DNA from: Gracilimonas sp965227785
GTDB lineage: Bacteria; Bacteroidota; Rhodothermia; Balneolales; Balneolaceae
Direction: 5' to 3'
Length of the DNA stretch: 64,000 bases
Assembly (NCBI RefSeq): GCF_965227785.1
Contig: NZ_OZ245785.1
Location: 1,612,001 to 1,676,000, forward strand
The notes beneath the pieces are model-generated. The model did not search any database, was not told where the DNA came from, and saw only the letters and a list, made by a program, of their open reading frames with translations. Of this stretch, positions 1 through 7,240 are shown piece after piece (position 1 is the first letter of the stretch; every line of letters begins with the position of its first letter). The translations under genes and the position numbers were made by a program.

Positions 1-167
1 ATGAAAATGACGGACGGGTATTGATTTCCGGTGAATACTGGAATGCTGTGACCGAAGGAGAAGAAATTGAATCTAACGAATGGTGCGAGATTGTCCGTTT
101 TGAAGGACTCACCGTTACCGTAAAACCATACACCCCAAATAAGGAGTTTGACCATGGAGTCAACTGA
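1..167 (+). CDS. NfeD family protein, C-terminal end (5' truncated by window)
   Basis: The reading frame with codons starting at position 3 is open from the window edge to a TGA at 165-167 and gives about 54 residues. They include GRVLISGEYWNAV, then EWCEIVRFEGLTVTVKP. This is the pattern of the C-terminal OB-fold of NfeD proteins (short beta strands, a conserved G-E-x-W, and a final L-x-V-x-P). NfeD proteins are membrane partners of SPFH/stomatin proteins. The frame overlaps the start of the next gene, an SPFH protein, by 14 bp, which matches the classic nfeD-slipin operon. Only the tail is visible, so the membrane and protease-like parts cannot be assessed. Confidence 0.75.
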   Translation, partial: ENDGRVLISGEYWNAVTEGEEIESNEWCEIVRFEGLTVTVKPYTPNKEFDHGVN

Positions 168-969
168 AATTTTTTCAGGTTACATCACCTGGCTAATAAC
201 CATCATCGTTTTTTTGGTGCTATTAGCTCCACAAATTTTCAAAATCTTGCGCGAATATGAACGAGCCGTCGTTTTCCGACTTGGTAAGTTCCAAAGTGTA
301 AAAGGGCCGGGACTGATTGTTCTCATTCCCTTCATCGATAAAGTTGAACGGGTAGACCTGCGTGTTTTAACCATTAATGTGGACCGACAGGAAGTAATCA
401 CCAAAGACAACGTAACGGTAAACGTAGACGCGATTACCTTCTTCCGCGTCGTTGATGCAGAAGCAGCCGTTATCCAAGTTGAGCGCTATATACATGCGAC
501 TTCCATGCTGGCTCAAACGACCCTTCGAAGTATTATCGGGCAGGTAGAGCTTGACGAACTGCTGGCAAACCGGGAGAAAATCAACAAACAAATTCAGCAG
601 AATATTGATACGCAAACTGATCCCTGGGGAATAAAGGTAGTTTCCGTTGAGGTTCGTGATGTAGTTCTTCCTGAGAATATGAAACGTGCCATGGCACGTC
701 AGGCAGAGACCGAGCGTGACCGACGGGCGAAGGTTATTAATGCCGAAGGTGAGTTCCAGGCCGCCGAGCGACTGGTAGATGCTGCCAAAATGATTGAGAC
801 TGCACCGGCTGCATTGCAATTACGATTCCTTCAGACTATGAATGAAATCAGTGAGGAAAACGCCACCTTTGCTTTCCTCCCACTGCCAATGGATTTCCTC
901 GAAGCCTTCAAGTCGATGGCTGATCGCGGTAAACCACCAATGAAAAATGAAAATAACGATGACGAATAA
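154..969 (+). CDS. SPFH-domain / slipin (stomatin-like) membrane protein
   Basis: Predicted 271-residue stomatin-family protein. One N-terminal membrane segment (about residues 7-27, rich in I, V, L) precedes an SPFH/Band 7 domain, with ERAVVFRLGKF, GPGLIVLIPFID and the slipin signature region around VRDVVLPENMKRAMARQAE. A helical region rich in Ala and Glu (about 190-225) follows and should mediate oligomerisation. Slipins form membrane-associated cages or microdomains and are usually paired with NfeD, as here (14 bp overlap with the upstream frame). ATG at 154 lies behind AAGGAGTTTG; an upstream TTG at 148 is possible but poorly spaced. The family assignment is secure; the cellular role is not defined by sequence. 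Confidence 0.9.
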   Translation: MESTEIFSGYITWLITIIVFLVLLAPQIFKILREYERAVVFRLGKFQSVKGPGLIVLIPFIDKVERVDLRVLTINVDRQEVITKDNVTVNVDAITFFRVVDAEAAVIQVERYIHATSMLAQTTLRSIIGQVELDELLANREKINKQIQQNIDTQTDPWGIKVVSVEVRDVVLPENMKRAMARQAETERDRRAKVINAEGEFQAAERLVDAAKMIETAPAALQLRFLQTMNEISEENATFAFLPLPMDFLEAFKSMADRGKPPMKNENNDDE

Positions 970-1020
970 TCATGTTTGATTAAACATCGATTCATTGGCT
1001 TTGATAGCTAATCACAACCT

Positions 1021-1052
1021 GGCTCCGATGCTCTGCTTCGGAGCCTTTTTAT
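1021..1052 (+). terminator. Rho-independent terminator of the nfeD-slipin operon
   Basis: GGCTCCGA and TCGGAGCC form an 8-bp stem around a 9-nt loop and are followed directly by a TTTTT run. It lies about 50 bp after the slipin stop codon. Confidence 0.9.
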
Positions 1053-1128
1053 TTCTGCTTATCTCCTTTCACAACAACCTTCACATTTCTTAGATTTGGG
1101 CACTTATAATTAATCCATAAAGTACGTT

Positions 1129-2826
1129 ATGATCGCCCAATTGAGATTCGGACTTCTGCTGTTTGCAGCTCTGTTATTCATCATTCCTGACCTTTCTGCA
1201 TATCAGAATCAGCCACAGCCGAGGGATGAAGACCTGCTGGCTAACCCAAGGCGGGCCGTTCACACTTTCCTGCACTGGCAGCAAAGTGGGCACAAAAATC
1301 CGGAGTTTGTCATTAAAACCATGAAGCTTGCCGATGCAGGTGAAGCCCAAAAGCTGGAACTGGCCAGCGAGCTTTTAAAAGTACTGGATGCCCGTGGCCT
1401 CCTCATCGATTATAATCAGATTCCATCCAACCCCAATTACACCGACAGCCTTTCCGGCCTGCAGCAATATATTTTATTTCACTCCTTGCCCGAAGTGTAT
1501 CTGATAAAATCGGATCAGAACCAGTGGGTGTTCTCCGAAGCCACCATCAATCGCATACCTGAATTATATGAAGATACCTTTTCCGGCTATGTGACCCTGA
1601 TTACCGACAATCTCCCTGAGTGGGCACATAATGAGTGGCTGGGCATCGAAATCTGGCAGTATATTGCTGTATTTATCTGGTTGCTCTCCGGACTGATTCT
1701 GATGAAAGTCTTTGGCTTCATCCTCGATAATTACGTAAAACGACTGGCTCGGAAAACAAAAATCACCTGGGATGACGACCTGATCAACAGCGTAGAGAAG
1801 CCCGCCGCCTTTATCTTTCTGATGATCTTCTTTCTGCTTACTTACTCCAACTTACAGTTTTCGGTGAACATCAGCTATTATCTTTCAGCCATACTGGAAA
1901 TTGCCGTTTCAGTCGGTGTTGTGTGGCTGCTGTATAACCTGGCCGATGTATTTTCACAATACCTGAGTGTACTCACTTCAAAAACCGAAACCCAGCTTGA
2001 TGATCAGCTGGTGCCGCTCATCAGAAAAACACTCCGCTTTTTTGTGGTAATAATGGGAGTTATCGCCGTCCTTCAGAACAATGGTTATAACGTGGCCTCA
2101 CTTATTGCCGGATTGGGAATTGGTGGTTTGGCCGTGGCTTTGGCTGCTCGCGAAACCCTGGCTAATTTCTTTGGCTCCGTCACTATTCTACTCGACCGCC
2201 CTTTTAAAATGGGCGACTGGATTAAAGTAGGGAATGTGGAAGGCACCGTGGAGGAAGTCGGCTTTCGTTCTACCCGTGTACGCACGTTCTATAATTCATT
2301 AGTGAGTGTACCGAACTCAAATCTTGCCAACACAGACATTGACAACCTCGGCCTGCGAAAATATCGCCGGCTAAAAACCGTCCTGAACCTCACCTATTCC
2401 ACTACTCCCGAGCAAATGGAAGCTTTTGTGGAAGGCATCAAAGCTATTGTTAAAGCCAACACGCATTTCCGTCAGGATATGTACGAGGTTCATTTTAACT
2501 CTTTCGGAGCACACTCCCTCGATGTTTTAGTGTACGTGTTTTTTGATGTTCCCGACTGGAGTACTGAACTTCAACAGCGCCATAATTTCTTCCTCGAAGT
2601 TCTGAAACTCGCCAAAGAAGTAGGCGTGGAGTTTGCATTCCCTACTCAAACCTTACATATGGATAGTTTCTATAACGAAGACCCCAGAAAAGTTGGGGAA
2701 GATCGATCTGAAGATGAGCTGACATCAGCCGTTTACAGTTTCGGCCCGGAAGGAGAAAAGAAAAGTGCCGAAGGTACCAGAATTTTTAAAGATGGGAAGG
2801 AAGTCGATTTTGGAGCTAATAATTAG
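1129..2826 (+). CDS. MscS-family mechanosensitive ion channel
   Basis: 565-residue protein. A cleavable signal peptide (about 1-25) leads into a roughly 140-residue periplasmic region. Several membrane segments follow (about 177-200, 222-245, 250-275, 305-345). The pore-lining helix carries the Gly/Ala pattern GLGIGGLAVALAARETLANF (about residues 328-347), followed by the MscS beta domain (GDWIKVGNVEGTVEEVGFRS, VPNS) and the C-terminal alpha/beta vestibule. MscS channels release solutes on hypo-osmotic shock. The enlarged N-terminal part makes this a larger member of the family than E. coli MscS (about 286 residues). The last 50 residues are charged and look disordered. It stands alone, after a terminator and convergent with the next gene. 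Confidence 0.92.
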   Translation: MIAQLRFGLLLFAALLFIIPDLSAYQNQPQPRDEDLLANPRRAVHTFLHWQQSGHKNPEFVIKTMKLADAGEAQKLELASELLKVLDARGLLIDYNQIPSNPNYTDSLSGLQQYILFHSLPEVYLIKSDQNQWVFSEATINRIPELYEDTFSGYVTLITDNLPEWAHNEWLGIEIWQYIAVFIWLLSGLILMKVFGFILDNYVKRLARKTKITWDDDLINSVEKPAAFIFLMIFFLLTYSNLQFSVNISYYLSAILEIAVSVGVVWLLYNLADVFSQYLSVLTSKTETQLDDQLVPLIRKTLRFFVVIMGVIAVLQNNGYNVASLIAGLGIGGLAVALAARETLANFFGSVTILLDRPFKMGDWIKVGNVEGTVEEVGFRSTRVRTFYNSLVSVPNSNLANTDIDNLGLRKYRRLKTVLNLTYSTTPEQMEAFVEGIKAIVKANTHFRQDMYEVHFNSFGAHSLDVLVYVFFDVPDWSTELQQRHNFFLEVLKLAKEVGVEFAFPTQTLHMDSFYNEDPRKVGEDRSEDELTSAVYSFGPEGEKKSAEGTRIFKDGKEVDFGANN

Positions 2827-2829
2827 CTG

Positions 2830-3219
2830 CTAAACTTTGGGTTTATCCGATAATAGGTAGTTCACCGCTTTTTTAAGTTTATCTTCGGAGATCGGTTTCT
2901 TCAGGAATTTTGAGTTTGAAACCATCTTAGCACGATCAACATGGGCGGTATCAGAATTGCCGGTAATAAAAACGATGGGAGCCTGTGAAAACTTCCGTAT
3001 CTCCTGAGCAGCTTGGATACCGTCTATGCTTCCATTAAGCATAATATCCATAATCACTACATCGGGCGTATATTTTTTAACCAATTCAACGGCTTTCTCA
3101 CCGCTGGTAATCTCGCCAACGGTTTTAAAAACCATTTCCTTGAGATAATTCTCATACAGAAGCGAAAGAATGAGATTATCTTCTACGATAATAGCTTTCT
3201 TGGAAATATCGCCTTTCAT
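2830..3219 (-). CDS. Single-domain response regulator (receiver only)
   Basis: About 129 residues from ATG at 3219; a TTG at 3240 would add seven residues. The protein is one CheY-like receiver domain: acidic pair near the start (IIVEDN), phospho-acceptor Asp in VVIMDIMLNGSIDGI, Thr in IVFITGNSD and Lys in FLKKPIS. There is no output domain. The M-D-I-M-L-x-G-x-x-D-G pattern is typical of stand-alone or sensor-linked receivers. No kinase gene is adjacent; the only histidine kinase in the window is at 28137-29135 and its pairing is unknown. Its stop codon lies 3 bp from the convergent MscS gene's stop codon. Confidence 0.88.
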   Translation of the reverse strand: MKGDISKKAIIVEDNLILSLLYENYLKEMVFKTVGEITSGEKAVELVKKYTPDVVIMDIMLNGSIDGIQAAQEIRKFSQAPIVFITGNSDTAHVDRAKMVSNSKFLKKPISEDKLKKAVNYLLSDKPKV

Positions 3220-3340
3220 AGCCGTTACATTTGTTTCCAAAATGTACTATATACTTCTCAAAAAGACTACTGCCTGGCAAAACTACTGTTTTTATACTTT
3301 TTACCTCCAAAATTTATTTACTCGGATATCTAATTCATAA

Positions 3341-3370
3341 AAAAAGCCGGCATTTCGAGCCGGCTTTTAA
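3341..3370 (-). terminator. Terminator of the bacilliredoxin gene
   Basis: AAAAGCCGGC and GCCGGCTTTT form a strong palindromic hairpin with a 7-nt loop. On the minus strand a T run follows, about 30 bp after the bacilliredoxin stop. Being symmetrical, it could act in both directions. Confidence 0.88.
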
Positions 3371-3395
3371 AATCTCAGCATGTGATAAAGTATGG

Positions 3396-3854
3396 CTACT
3401 CTTTCTCCGCTTTTTCTCTGTTTTCTTTGGAAAATGCTTCAAAAACCATCTTCAGGTCGGCCGCTACTTCATCTTTTGTACGGCCTTCAATTCGGTGACG
3501 GGGAATCATAGCTTTGATTTCTCCATCCACGAAATAGGCAAATGCCGGAGAAGACGGCGGATATTCAGAAAAGTAATCACGAGCATGAGCCGTGGCTTCT
3601 TTATCCTGACCGGCAAAAACAGTTACCATGTGATCCGGTTTTTCTTCCGATTGCTCCAAAGCAATTCCCAATCCGGGGCGGGCATTACCTGCTGCGCATC
3701 CACAAACAGAATTAATGGCTAACAGCATCGTGCCCTTATATTCATTCATCGCACGATCTACATCTTCAGTCGTCTTCAATTCCTCCACTCCAAATTGGGT
3801 GAGTTCTTCTCGCATCCAGGAAGTATCAGGTCCTACGCCAAATCCAAATTGCAT
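3396..3854 (-). CDS. BrxA/BrxB family bacilliredoxin
   Basis: 152-residue thioredoxin-fold protein with the CGC motif at about residues 51-53 (INSVCGCAAG), the hallmark of the YphP/YqiW (BrxA/BrxB) family. These proteins remove bacillithiol from mixed disulfides in Firmicutes and related thiol-using bacteria. The length and the later motifs (FAGQDKEATAHAR, FSEYPPSSP, IPRHRIEG) fit the whole family. AGAGG lies just upstream of the ATG. The presence of this protein suggests, without proving, that bacillithiol is made. The neighbouring superoxide dismutase has the same orientation but its own terminator, so the two are separate transcripts. Confidence 0.93.
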   Translation of the reverse strand: MQFGFGVGPDTSWMREELTQFGVEELKTTEDVDRAMNEYKGTMLLAINSVCGCAAGNARPGLGIALEQSEEKPDHMVTVFAGQDKEATAHARDYFSEYPPSSPAFAYFVDGEIKAMIPRHRIEGRTKDEVAADLKMVFEAFSKENREKAEKE

Positions 3855-3961
3855 AACATTACCTCTTTCATTTTTAATTCAATCAAATATACAAACTCTC
3901 TGTATCAATTTTGCAACACAGTCTATCGCAAATGCTGATGAATAACATCAACGGCGGCTAT

Positions 3962-4000
3962 CTAAAAAAGAAATGACGGTGGAATTTGCCACCGTCATTG
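3962..4000 (-). terminator. Terminator of the superoxide dismutase gene
   Basis: AATGACGGTGG and CCACCGTCATT pair perfectly around a 6-nt loop. On the minus strand the stem is followed by TTTCTTTTTT. It lies about 30 bp beyond the sodA stop. Confidence 0.9.
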
Positions 4001-4028
4001 GTCATTCGTCAATTATCTCTCGCTGTTC

Positions 4029-4637
4029 TTACTTAGCAGCTTTATAATTTTCAGCAACCTGATCCCAGTTAATCACATCCCAGAAAGCGGAAATGTAATC
4101 AGGGCGTCGGTTCTGATAATTCAAATAATAAGCGTGCTCCCAAACATCCAGCCCAAGAATTGGAGTAAGCCCTTTCATTAACGGGCTGTCCTGGTTAGGA
4201 GTGGAATGCACCTGAAGGTCGCCACTGCTATCCACCGACAGCCATGCCCATCCGGAACCAAAACGAGAGCCGGCTGCATTTGAAAACTCTTCTTTAAATT
4301 TCTCAAGACTGCCATAAGTGTCATTAATGGCATCAGCTAAATCACCTTCCGGTTCTCCGCCACCACTTGGGGACAGAATAGTCCAGAACAGTTTGTGGTT
4401 AGCATATCCGCCACCGTTATTAATTACAGCCTGTTTTTTATCGGCAGGAACTTCATCAATTCTGCGCAATACTTCTTCGATATCAAGATCCGCAAAGTCG
4501 TGACCTTCAAGGGCAGCATTTACTTTATTGGTATAACCCTGATGATGTTTAGTGTGATGAATCTCCATAGTACGTGCATCAAAATGTGGTTCAAGTGCAT
4601 CGTAATCGTATGGGAGATCGGGTAGAGAATAAGCCAT
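4029..4637 (-). CDS. sodA: Superoxide dismutase, Mn-type (Fe/Mn family)
   Basis: 202-residue Fe/Mn superoxide dismutase, converting superoxide to oxygen and hydrogen peroxide. Visible signatures are the N-terminal metal-ligand region (MEIHHTKHHQGY), the domain junction GSGWAWLSV, and the C-terminal ligand motif DVWEHAYYLNYQNRRPDYI. The NQDSPLM segment carries Gln where Mn enzymes do, as in E. coli SodA; Fe enzymes have a different residue arrangement there, so Mn or cambialistic use is likely. The start at 4637 is fixed by GGAGG eight bases upstream; an in-frame TTG further up overlaps that site and was rejected. No signal peptide, so the enzyme is cytoplasmic. Confidence 0.95.
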   Translation of the reverse strand: MAYSLPDLPYDYDALEPHFDARTMEIHHTKHHQGYTNKVNAALEGHDFADLDIEEVLRRIDEVPADKKQAVINNGGGYANHKLFWTILSPSGGGEPEGDLADAINDTYGSLEKFKEEFSNAAGSRFGSGWAWLSVDSSGDLQVHSTPNQDSPLMKGLTPILGLDVWEHAYYLNYQNRRPDYISAFWDVINWDQVAENYKAAK

Positions 4638-4855
4638 TTTTACCTCCAAATTAAATTCTGATTTAATGGACGCTTACAAGTTGTGCGCCTTTAATTTATC
4701 GTTCCCAAACATAAGCAATACCCCGCTAAAATTCGTTCCTGCCTCCATCTAAACAATCTATCTTTTAGATATGTTAACACTATGAGTAAATGTAGCTCTG
4801 AAATCCTCTTAAAATTGAAGTATCTTTGGTGCTCACACACTCACTCAGTTTATTT

Positions 4856-6316
4856 ATGAAGTACGATTACGATGTCATTGTTATTGGTAGCGGACCCGCC
4901 GGTTTATCCTGCGCTATGCAGAGCTCTAAGTTTGACAAAAAAGTGTTGGTAATTGAAGCCAACGAAGATTCTTTCGGCGGAACCTGGATTAATTCCGGCA
5001 CCATTCCCAGTAAAGCCCTTCGGGAAACAGCGCGTATCATTCAGCGCTTTCAAAATCAGTTCAAAGACCTGGCCAAAGAAAAAGCCTATCAGCATCACCA
5101 TATGGCCGACCTGCTGATGTACAAAAACCAGATTCTGGAAAGTAAGAATACCAAAGTGAAAACCGATTTTGAGAAGAATGAAATTGATACCGTTCGGGGA
5201 CACGGTAAACTTAAAACTGAACACGAGGTTGAAGTCGAAGCCTCTGACGGGTCTAAAAAAACTTATTCAGGCGATTATATTTTAGTTGCTACCGGGAGTA
5301 AACCTGTAAAACCAACAGGTTTTGAGCTGGATCACGACAAGGTATTTGACTACACCTCCATCCTTACCCTATCCCATATTCCCCGTCGCCTGGTTGTAGT
5401 GGGAGAAGGAGTTAGAACGCTCGAATACGCAACTACATTTTCTAACTTGGGCAGCCGGGTTTCGATCTTAAATGAAAAGGAGAGTTTTCTCCCTTTTTTA
5501 GATAATGAAATTTCCGAACAGCTTCAGCAAATTTTAGAAAAGCAGAAAATTGAAGTCTTTTCAAATGCTGAGAATATCGAAATTAACCCCAATGCCCTTC
5601 GAAATACCACAGAGGTTAAATATAATCTCCAAAACGATAATGAAGGGAACCGAGACCGTGTAATCGAAACCGAGCACGTGCTTTATCTTGGTGGCAAAGT
5701 CCCCAATACTGAAAACCTCGGGCTCAAAGACGTTGGGGTTGAACTCGATGATAAAGGATACATCAAAACAAATGATGACCATCAAACCAATATCTCTAAT
5801 ATTTATGCCGGCGGAGATGTAAAGGGGTTTCCGGCTATGGCTTCTTCTGCTTTTTCTGAGGGACGAATTGCCTCCTGCCGTATGTTCGGCATCGAAGCAC
5901 TGGACGTGCCCCCCGAAATTCCGCAAGCTATCTATTCCATTCCGGAGATTTCCAGTATCGGACTCACCGAAAAAGAAGCAAAAGCTAACGGACTGGATGT
6001 AACCGTTGGAAGAGCCTACTACAAAAACATCACCCAGGGAGATATCAGCAACCAGCAGGATGGATTGTTAAAACTGGTTTTTGAAACTGAAACCTTAAAA
6101 CTGGTCGGTATTCACATCCTGGGCGAACGTGCCAGCGATCTGATTCACCTCGGGCAGGCAGTTATGTCTTTAGGCGGAGATATCCGATACTTTATCAACC
6201 ACGTTTTGAACTACCCTACCTACAGCGAAGCCTACCGCATTGCGGCCTTTAACGGCATCAACAGAGTGTACAAAGCCGGTGTGAAGTACAAGAAAATTCT
6301 TAAGAGCAAAGATTAG
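4856..6316 (+). CDS. sthA: Soluble pyridine nucleotide transhydrogenase-like flavoprotein
   Basis: 486-residue member of the dihydrolipoamide dehydrogenase/glutathione reductase fold: FAD motif GSGPAG (11-16), second FAD motif NIYAGGDV, and the dimerisation domain. The active-site region reads GGTWINSGTIPSK, so both redox cysteines are replaced (Trp44, Thr49). The C-terminus reads NYPTYSEAYRIAAFNGINR, which resembles E. coli SthA rather than the His-Pro of lipoamide dehydrogenases. That points to hydride transfer between NADH and NADPH without a disulfide. Oddity: the NAD(P)-binding loop reads GEGVRTLE and lacks the third Gly of GxGxxG. ATG 4856 was chosen because an upstream GTG would add ten atypical residues. 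It stands alone. Confidence 0.82.
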   Translation: MKYDYDVIVIGSGPAGLSCAMQSSKFDKKVLVIEANEDSFGGTWINSGTIPSKALRETARIIQRFQNQFKDLAKEKAYQHHHMADLLMYKNQILESKNTKVKTDFEKNEIDTVRGHGKLKTEHEVEVEASDGSKKTYSGDYILVATGSKPVKPTGFELDHDKVFDYTSILTLSHIPRRLVVVGEGVRTLEYATTFSNLGSRVSILNEKESFLPFLDNEISEQLQQILEKQKIEVFSNAENIEINPNALRNTTEVKYNLQNDNEGNRDRVIETEHVLYLGGKVPNTENLGLKDVGVELDDKGYIKTNDDHQTNISNIYAGGDVKGFPAMASSAFSEGRIASCRMFGIEALDVPPEIPQAIYSIPEISSIGLTEKEAKANGLDVTVGRAYYKNITQGDISNQQDGLLKLVFETETLKLVGIHILGERASDLIHLGQAVMSLGGDIRYFINHVLNYPTYSEAYRIAAFNGINRVYKAGVKYKKILKSKD

Positions 6317-6533
6317 AACATCCAACAAGGAACACTCAACTTTGAACTTTTAAGTTTGGGCGTTCCGGATCTGGATTTATTTATCAATCGGCTCCAACAC
6401 AGAGCGTTGGGATAAGAGAAATTTGTTTTTTCACAACTCAGCTGAAAACCCGAACACCAAATATTCAACTCACAGTTCATCATTCGATGTTCCTTGTTGG
6501 GTGTTCTTACTGGATGTTCCTTGTTGGATGTTC
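6316..6533. repeat. Inverted repeat pair anchored at both convergent stop codons
   Basis: The sequence AACATCCAACAAGGAACA starts directly after the TAG of the sthA-like gene (6317 onward). It occurs inverted at 6516-6532, directly after the TAG of the opposing DUF429 gene. A further inverted, slightly diverged copy lies at 6486-6506. The roughly 150 bp between the arms holds no coding frame I can support. No clear rho-independent terminator is present between these convergent genes, so the paired arms may take that role. This resembles degenerate intergenic repeats seen in Bacteroidota genomes. Confidence 0.7.
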
Positions 6534-7240
6534 TACACGTAGTGAATGGCTTTGCGCATACCTTCAGAATCGTATTCTAATTCTTCAGGCAGAGTTTTAA
6601 TGCCTTCTTCCTCAGAAATTTTGGCGCAGTACGCCAGCACCATGGCATCTACAATATCGTCCTCTTCCACTTCATTGCGCCGGAAGTCTTCCTTAATGTC
6701 CCTGAAAAAATCCTCAGCAATTGGCTCGCGATCTTCGATAAGCTTTAAACGGTGCTTGATCCCCTTCTTCAGGTTTTTCTTCTGATAAATCATACCGCCG
6801 TTCAGCTTTTGAAACAAAAGCTCAGGATGTGCTTCCAATACCTTATCCACTAATTCTTTGTCGGCGCGAAGCAGTTCATCCACCATCTGAATTTTCGGTG
6901 TTATGTTCCAGGCCTGCAGAGTCAGTTTTTTTTCGGTGTACTCATGGCTGATCATATTTGCTTCCACATAAGACGGCGCTGTTAAAGCCGGGCGTATAGG
7001 CGGACTGAATACGCTTGAAGCATATTCCCCACCCAGCTTCTTCCGAAGCAACGCATCCGCTTCCCGGGTGTATTCTTCATCTTCAAGGCCAATCGGCATG
7101 TCGATGAAAACTCTATCGTAGGTTTCAAAAGCTTCTTTCAGTGCTTCCCGGTCACGAAGCACTTCGTATTTCTCTTTCCCTTCATCAAAAGTAATGAGGA
7201 GCCAGCCTGCCAGGCAGCCGTCTATTCCTGCTGTTTTCAC
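6533..7240 (-). CDS. DUF429 domain-containing protein
   Basis: 235-residue protein of the DUF429 family, which has an RNase H-like fold and is predicted, not proven, to be a nuclease. Family features visible: the N-terminal GIDGCLAGW, the strand with RVFIDMPIGL, the SSVFSPPIRPAL segment, the HPELLFQKLNGG motif and the C-terminal acidic DDIVDAMVLAY. The acidic residues Asp7, the Asp of IDMPIGL and the Asp of DDIVDA would be the metal ligands. The start is GTG at 7240, overlapping the aspS stop by 4 bp (GTGA), so it is translationally coupled to aspS. It ends at the repeat described at 6316-6533. Confidence 0.85.
   Translation of the reverse strand: MKTAGIDGCLAGWLLITFDEGKEKYEVLRDREALKEAFETYDRVFIDMPIGLEDEEYTREADALLRKKLGGEYASSVFSPPIRPALTAPSYVEANMISHEYTEKKLTLQAWNITPKIQMVDELLRADKELVDKVLEAHPELLFQKLNGGMIYQKKNLKKGIKHRLKLIEDREPIAEDFFRDIKEDFRRNEVEEDDIVDAMVLAYCAKISEEEGIKTLPEELEYDSEGMRKAIHYV

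Noticed and set aside
3013..3722. Plus-strand open frames opposite the receiver and bacilliredoxin genes
   Set aside because: Antisense shadows of two genes with clear motifs; they also run through a terminator hairpin.
6533..7240. DUF429 gene as a toxin or defence nuclease
   Set aside because: It is coupled to aspS and flanked by housekeeping genes, with no antitoxin or defence neighbour. Only the RNase H-like fold supports nuclease activity.
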